NCBI GenBank assembly: GCA_046349515.1
Contig: JAXMCE010000002.1
Span: 186,001-250,000, forward strand
Reading direction: 5' to 3'
DNA length: 64,000 bases
DNA from: JBGPGW01 sp046349515
GTDB taxonomy: Bacteria; Pseudomonadota; Alphaproteobacteria; CADEGL01
The notes below the pieces were generated by a model. The model was not told where the DNA came from, searched no databases, and was given only the letters and a program-made list of their open reading frames with translations. This document shows positions 59,771 to 64,000 of this stretch, in pieces; positions within the stretch are counted from its first letter, which is position 1, and each line of letters begins with the position of its first letter. A program made the translations under genes and the position numbers.

Positions 59771-61264
59771 TCACAGATCGTGTCCGGAATAGGAGCAGTT
59801 GAAGCTCTTATTGCAGAGGGGGAAGTCGGCCACGATGTTGTCCGCAATCGCTGCTTCAAGAAGCGGCCACTGGAACCAGGAGGGGTCGCGGGGATGGCAG
59901 CGGGCGACCGTTCCATCTGCATTCAGCCTGACCCAGGTCATGATCTCGCCGCGGAAGCTCTCGACGAGCGCCATGCCCTCCCCGGCGACCGTCGGCAGCG
60001 CCGTGTTGAGACGACCGCCCGGAAGGCCCGCGCAAAGATTCTCGACGAGCGCCATGCTCTGGCGTGCCTCATCGATGCGGATCCAGAGACGCGCATGAAC
60101 ATCGCCCTCGGTGCGCACCGGGACCTCGAAGGAGAGCGCATCATAGGGCGGATAGGACGGGCTTCGCCGCGCGTCGAAGCCGCGGCCGCTCGCGCGTCCG
60201 ACAAAGCCGCCCGGCGCAAAGCGATGGACAAGAGTCGTGTCGACGATTCCGGTCGTGAGCGTGCGGTCGAGAAGCGAGGGCTTGTTATCATAGGCAGCGA
60301 CGACATCCTCGAAATGGCGGCGAAGCTCCCTCATCAACGCCTGGAGCTGGGCCGCGTGTCCGGCCCGAAGGTCGACCGCGACACCGCCCGGCACGATCCG
60401 GTCCATCATCAGCCGATGGCCGAAGCAGGCATCCGAGGCGCGAAGGACCTTCTCCCGCATGACGTTCGAATGCGCGTGGATGAGCGTGAAGGACGCATCG
60501 TTGGCGATTGCGCCGATGTCGCCAAAATGATTTGCCATGCGCTCGAGCTCGGCCATCACGGCGCGCAGCCAGGCCGCGCGCGGCGGTGCGTCGATCTCGA
60601 GCGCCGCCTCGACGGCTCGGGCAAAGGCGAGGGAATGGGCGACCGTCGAATCGCCCGATAGCCGCGCGGCCAGGCGCGCCGCGTCCAGCACGAGCTTGCC
60701 GGCCATGAGGCGCTCGACCCCTTTGTGGACATAGCCGAGCCGCACCTCGAGCCGCGCGACGGTCTCCCCATTGGCGTGAAAGCGGAAATGCCCAGGCTCG
60801 ATGATTCCAGCATGGACTGGACCGACCGGGATTTGATGGAGCTCTTTGCCATCCGCCGGCAAAAAATCATAGGGTGCGGGATCGCGGCGTGGGCTGTGGC
60901 CAGCGGGAAAGCGCCCGTGATCGAGCCACGGCCGCCCGTCGATCAATCCCTCCGCGACAAGGCCGTAGAGATCCTGCGCCGTCCGCTCCAGGCGAATGGC
61001 GCTTGGACGCACCGTGCTGAGCGACGGGAAACGCCGTTCCGGGCACGCAAGCGAGACGACGCCGATCGCGCCGTCGGAATCGTCGCGGAACGCCGCATGA
61101 ACGGCGGACGGCTCCGCCCAGAGGCCGAGAAGAGACCAGTCGGCGCCCGGCAAATGATCGCGAAGTTCCTCCCACCGCGCGCGCGAAAGCTCCCAGCGCG
61201 GCCACGGCCGATGGCCCGCGGCCAGCGGGTCGCCGCGAAACCAATGACGAAGACCGACCGCCAT
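59771..61264 (-). CDS. Hydrogenase-4/complex I-related large subunit lacking NiFe cysteines
   Basis: A 497-residue protein that fuses a NuoC-like N-terminal part (about 1-165) with a NuoD/hydrogenase large-subunit part (LEVRLGYVHKGVERLMAGK). In active [NiFe] hydrogenases two CxxC pairs hold the metals. Here the first pair corresponds to LARLSGDSTVAHSLAF (Ser instead of Cys) and the C-terminal end is FNCSYSGHDL rather than DPCxxC. So it should not bind NiFe and should not evolve or oxidise H2. This matches energy-converting-hydrogenase-related (Ehr) complexes. Six bases separate it from the membrane gene upstream. Confidence 0.85.
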   Translation of the reverse strand: MAVGLRHWFRGDPLAAGHRPWPRWELSRARWEELRDHLPGADWSLLGLWAEPSAVHAAFRDDSDGAIGVVSLACPERRFPSLSTVRPSAIRLERTAQDLYGLVAEGLIDGRPWLDHGRFPAGHSPRRDPAPYDFLPADGKELHQIPVGPVHAGIIEPGHFRFHANGETVARLEVRLGYVHKGVERLMAGKLVLDAARLAARLSGDSTVAHSLAFARAVEAALEIDAPPRAAWLRAVMAELERMANHFGDIGAIANDASFTLIHAHSNVMREKVLRASDACFGHRLMMDRIVPGGVAVDLRAGHAAQLQALMRELRRHFEDVVAAYDNKPSLLDRTLTTGIVDTTLVHRFAPGGFVGRASGRGFDARRSPSYPPYDALSFEVPVRTEGDVHARLWIRIDEARQSMALVENLCAGLPGGRLNTALPTVAGEGMALVESFRGEIMTWVRLNADGTVARCHPRDPSWFQWPLLEAAIADNIVADFPLCNKSFNCSYSGHDL

Positions 61265-61270
61265 CGCCCC

Positions 61271-62704
61271 CTACCCTAAAATCTTCGCGACGTGCCGGAA
61301 CCACGCGACGAGCGGTTCCGGCAGATAGAACCCGGCCATGAGCACGAGAGAGAGGTGCGCGACCATCGGCAAGAGCGAAGCCTTGATCGGCTGCGACGGT
61401 CCCACGGGCGCACCGAACGCCATGGCCTGGGTCCGCAGGATGAGCGCCGCGAGGCCGAGGAGAAGGCCAGCGATGAGCGGCAACGCCAAGAGCGGCACGC
61501 GCGCGAAGGTCGAGGTCACGACCAGAAGCTCGCTCATGAAAATCCCGAACGGCGGCAGACCCGCGATCGCGATGACCGCCACCACGAGGGACCAGCCGAG
61601 CACCGGGTGGCTCGTCGTGAGGCCCCTGATTTCCGCGATCTTTTGCGTGCCCTTGACCTGTGCGACATGACCGACCGCGAAGAAGATCGCCGACTTCGTC
61701 AGGCTATGCAGCGTCATGTGAAGAAGGCCGGCAAAATTTGCGAGCGGACCGCCCATGCCGAAGGCGAAAGTGATGATCCCCATATGCTCGATTGAGGAAT
61801 AGGCGAACATTCGCTTGATGTCGCGCCGCCGGTAGAGCATGAACGCCGACACCGACAGGCTGGAAAGACCAAGCGCGACCATGAGCGGCCCCGGCGTCAA
61901 CGCCGCTCCGTTGGCAGCCAACAGCATCTTGAACCGAAGCACCGCATAGAGCGCCACGTTGAGGAGGAGGCCAGACAGAACGGCCGAGATCGGCGTTGGG
62001 CCCTCGGCATGGGCGTCGGGCAGCCAGGCATGGAACGGCACCAGCCCGACCTTCGTTCCGTAGCCCACGAGAAGAAACACGAAGGCCAGGTTGAGGAGCG
62101 CCGGCGCGAAGCGCGGTGCCGCGTCTGCAAGCGACGTCCAGGCCAGCGCCTCGAGTCCCGCCCCCATCACCGGCTGCGCCGCGAGATAGATGAGCATCGT
62201 GCCGAAGAGAGCCAGCGCGATGCCAACGCTCGCCAGGATGAAATATTTCCACGAGGCTTCGATCGCCTCATGCGTGCGATAGAGGCTCACCATGACGACC
62301 GTGGACAGAGTCGCGACCTCGACCGCGACCCACATCACGCCGATATTGTTGGCGACGAGCGCCAGGGCCATGCCGAACGACAGGACTTGATACATCGAAT
62401 GATAGAATCGGAAATGAACGGGGTTCAGGCGGTCGGTCTCGATTTCGTGGTCGATATAGGACGCGCTGAACACGCTCGTCGTGAACGCGACAAAGGCAGT
62501 GAGCACCACGAGATAGATGTTGAAGTCGTCGACGAACAGGAGCGGCGTCGGCGCGGGTCGTGCCTCGAACAGCGCGAGGCCCGCAAGGAAGGTGAGAAAC
62601 GACGCCGCGACATTGATGCGCGCGGCCAGCCGGTAGGACGGGACGACGGCCAGGACGACCGAAGCGGCCAACGGCGTTCCAAGCAGCGCCAGCAACGGAT
62701 TCAT
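61271..62704 (-). CDS. Proton-pumping membrane subunit (HyfF/NuoN-like)
   Basis: A 477-residue antiporter-like subunit with about 13 predicted transmembrane helices. The typical conserved Lys/Glu/His positions appear (e.g. WVAVEVATLSTV, GYGTKVGLVPFHAWLPDAH, SSIEHMGIITFAFG, LLHMTLHSLTKSAIFFAVG). It belongs to the hydrogenase-4 F / Mrp-type ion-translocating family. Its ATG overlaps the stop of the upstream hyfE-like gene. Confidence 0.87.
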   Translation of the reverse strand: MNPLLALLGTPLAASVVLAVVPSYRLAARINVAASFLTFLAGLALFEARPAPTPLLFVDDFNIYLVVLTAFVAFTTSVFSASYIDHEIETDRLNPVHFRFYHSMYQVLSFGMALALVANNIGVMWVAVEVATLSTVVMVSLYRTHEAIEASWKYFILASVGIALALFGTMLIYLAAQPVMGAGLEALAWTSLADAAPRFAPALLNLAFVFLLVGYGTKVGLVPFHAWLPDAHAEGPTPISAVLSGLLLNVALYAVLRFKMLLAANGAALTPGPLMVALGLSSLSVSAFMLYRRRDIKRMFAYSSIEHMGIITFAFGMGGPLANFAGLLHMTLHSLTKSAIFFAVGHVAQVKGTQKIAEIRGLTTSHPVLGWSLVVAVIAIAGLPPFGIFMSELLVVTSTFARVPLLALPLIAGLLLGLAALILRTQAMAFGAPVGPSQPIKASLLPMVAHLSLVLMAGFYLPEPLVAWFRHVAKILG

Positions 62705-63366
62705 CGCCGCTCCCCCCGGAACCGGTTGAGCGAGTCGATATCCAGTGTGTCGAAACGCTCGCGGATCCTGAAGAAGAACATGCCGAAGACGAGGAATGCG
62801 ACGAGGACGGAGAAGGCGACGCTCATCTCGACGACGAAGGGCATGCCGTGAACGCCGACGGCCCCGAGGACGAGGCCGTTCTCGAGCGACATGAAACCAA
62901 CCACCTGGCTCACCGCGTTCCGCCGCGCGATCATCATGAGAAGGCCGAGAAGCACGATCGAGAGCGCGATCGCCAGCCCCTCCCGCGTCAGCGCCGACGC
63001 GGCCGTCGTGACCGGCAGAACGAGGAGAATCGACAAGGACACAAGCGCCACGCCGGCCAGGAGCGTGGCACCGGTCGGCAGCGCCTCCTCAATCGCCCGG
63101 TGGATGCCGAGGCGGCCGATCATCCAATGAAGAACACCGGGCACGATGATCGCCTTGAGGACGAGCGCGATCGCGGCGGTGATGTAGAGATGGGGCGCGT
63201 GCTGGGCATAGGCTTGCCAAGCGGCCGCGGCCGCGACACCCAGCGCCTGGAGCGCGAAGACGTTGAGCACGCCGAAAAGACGGCGCTGCGAGAGAAGCGC
63301 GAAACTCAGCAACAGAACGCACCCGCCGATGAGATGCGCGATCTCATAGGTGAGTGGCGCGACCAT
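62701..63366 (-). CDS. Membrane subunit HyfE-like (NuoK-type)
   Basis: A 221-residue membrane protein with about seven transmembrane helices and a NuoK/HyfE-like conserved stretch (NAVSQVVGFMSLENGLVLGA, with the functionally important Glu). Short charged C-terminal tail. Start ATG at 63366 overlaps the hyfC-like stop (TGATG) and its stop overlaps the hyfF-like start, so translation is coupled. Confidence 0.85.
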   Translation of the reverse strand: MVAPLTYEIAHLIGGCVLLLSFALLSQRRLFGVLNVFALQALGVAAAAAWQAYAQHAPHLYITAAIALVLKAIIVPGVLHWMIGRLGIHRAIEEALPTGATLLAGVALVSLSILLVLPVTTAASALTREGLAIALSIVLLGLLMMIARRNAVSQVVGFMSLENGLVLGAVGVHGMPFVVEMSVAFSVLVAFLVFGMFFFRIRERFDTLDIDSLNRFRGERR

Positions 63367-64000
63367 CAGATCGCCCCCGCGACGTAAAGGAAGATGGTGG
63401 CGAGAAGCCCGAGCAGCAGGGCCGCGCCGAGAAATTCGGGATAGCGGAAGACGCGCATCTTCGCGATGCTGGTCTCGAAGATGGGAAGGAGTATTCCGGC
63501 ACCGACGATCTTCGCGCCATAGAGGCCCAGCGCGACCGCATAGCGCTCGATCGGCTCGCCGGGCACGGCCATGCCCCAGGGCGCGAAGACGCAACCGATC
63601 AGCGACACGTATAGAAGCAACTTCAGCATTCCCGCCGCTTCGATGAGCGCGAGGTGGCGTCCCGAGTATTCGAGCACCATCGCCTCGTGCACCATGGTGA
63701 GTTCGAGATGGGTCGCAGGGTTGTCGACAGGAATACGTCCGGTTTCCGCGATCGCGACCATGATGAGCGCCAGGAGCGCAAAGGCGAGCGACACTTCGAG
63801 CCCGACCCGCTCGGCCCCCACGATGTAGTCGGCGATGCCGGCGAGCGATGTCGTGTGCGCGAAAATCGACAGGGTGAAGATGACCGCAAGCATGGCGGGC
63901 TCGGCGAGCGATGCGATCATCATTTCCCGGCTGCTGCCGATGCCGCCGAAGCTCGTGCCCACATCCATCCCGGCGAGAGCCGTGAAGAACCGTGCGCTGC
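63366..64000 (-). CDS. Membrane subunit HyfC/NuoH-like, 5' end outside window
   Basis: At least 211 residues; the reading frame is open to the right edge, and the codons before the first in-window ATG read RFFTALAG, continuing the family sequence. The NuoH/HyfC signature is GTSFGGIGSSREMM, followed by ETGRIPVDNPATHLELTMVH with the family's conserved acidic residues. It is the first visible gene of the Ehr-type operon, whose upstream genes are out of view. Confidence 0.85.
   Translation of the reverse strand, partial: SARFFTALAGMDVGTSFGGIGSSREMMIASLAEPAMLAVIFTLSIFAHTTSLAGIADYIVGAERVGLEVSLAFALLALIMVAIAETGRIPVDNPATHLELTMVHEAMVLEYSGRHLALIEAAGMLKLLLYVSLIGCVFAPWGMAVPGEPIERYAVALGLYGAKIVGAGILLPIFETSIAKMRVFRYPEFLGAALLLGLLATIFLYVAGAI

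Overview
The window reads as a contiguous piece of chromosome from a high-GC alphaproteobacterium, most likely Rhodospirillales-like or a related lineage. Two things suggest this. The block lysA / DUF4175 (TIGR02302) / zinc-ribbon protein / ftsE / ftsX / DUF218 / plsC is an alphaproteobacterial arrangement. CpdR-like, DUF2125, DUF1289, metX-metW and PhaR proteins are also typical of the group. Genes are tightly packed, with many ATGA, GTGA or TGATG stop/start overlaps. I recognised no tRNA, rRNA, CRISPR array, insertion sequence or prophage.

Layout. 1-7.6 kb: housekeeping genes (end of lysine biosynthesis, envelope and division genes, phospholipid acyltransferase). 7.7-14.9 kb: an ABC-uptake operon of polyamine/opine type with two paralogous Tat-type binding proteins, two permeases, no ATPase and a ligand-degenerate M24 'peptidase', plus a divergent YtcJ-like amidohydrolase. 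15-17.6 kb: B12-dependent ribonucleotide reductase. 17.6-26.9 kb: ChaC, DUF2125, an aromatic/His aminotransferase operon (chorismate mutase, hisC, tyrC), metXW, and small enzymes. 26.9-31.3 kb: polyhydroxyalkanoate (PHA) synthesis (phbB, phaA, phaC, a PhaE-like overlapping ORF, divergent phaR). 31.4-34.3 kb: a dialkylglycine-decarboxylase-like PLP enzyme and a GMC oxidoreductase. 34.4-38.1 kb: a copper-response cluster (DUF305 protein, small His/Cys exported protein, CsoR, copper P-type ATPase) with a well-resolved CsoR operator. 38.3-41.7 kb: an orphan small ORF, an AAE3-like CoA ligase, a ketopantoate-reductase family protein and a DUF1289 protein. 41.7-48.2 kb: a candidate catabolic island (HcnABC/opine-oxidase-like flavoprotein trio, divergent Rieske oxygenase, RidA, two class II aldolases). 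48.2-50.8 kb: a myeloperoxidase-type heme peroxidase with an RTX-like tail. 50.9-56.9 kb: mtgA, two tandem GlpD-like dehydrogenases, SnoaL-like, hydroxyacyl/carnitine-type dehydrogenase, GST. 57.2-59.2 kb: DgcA/DgcN-like D-glutamate catabolism pair. 59.2-64 kb: a membrane complex related to hydrogenase-4 and complex I whose large subunit lacks the NiFe-binding cysteines (Ehr-type), running off the right edge.

The most notable items are the Ni-site-less hydrogenase-related complex, the PhaE-like/PhaC out-of-frame overlap with a possibly leaderless promoter, the M24 protein with all five metal ligands replaced inside an ATPase-less transporter operon, the bacterial animal-type peroxidase, and the copper cluster with a new small metal-ligand-rich exported protein. 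All identifications come from reading motifs in the translations; no database search was run.
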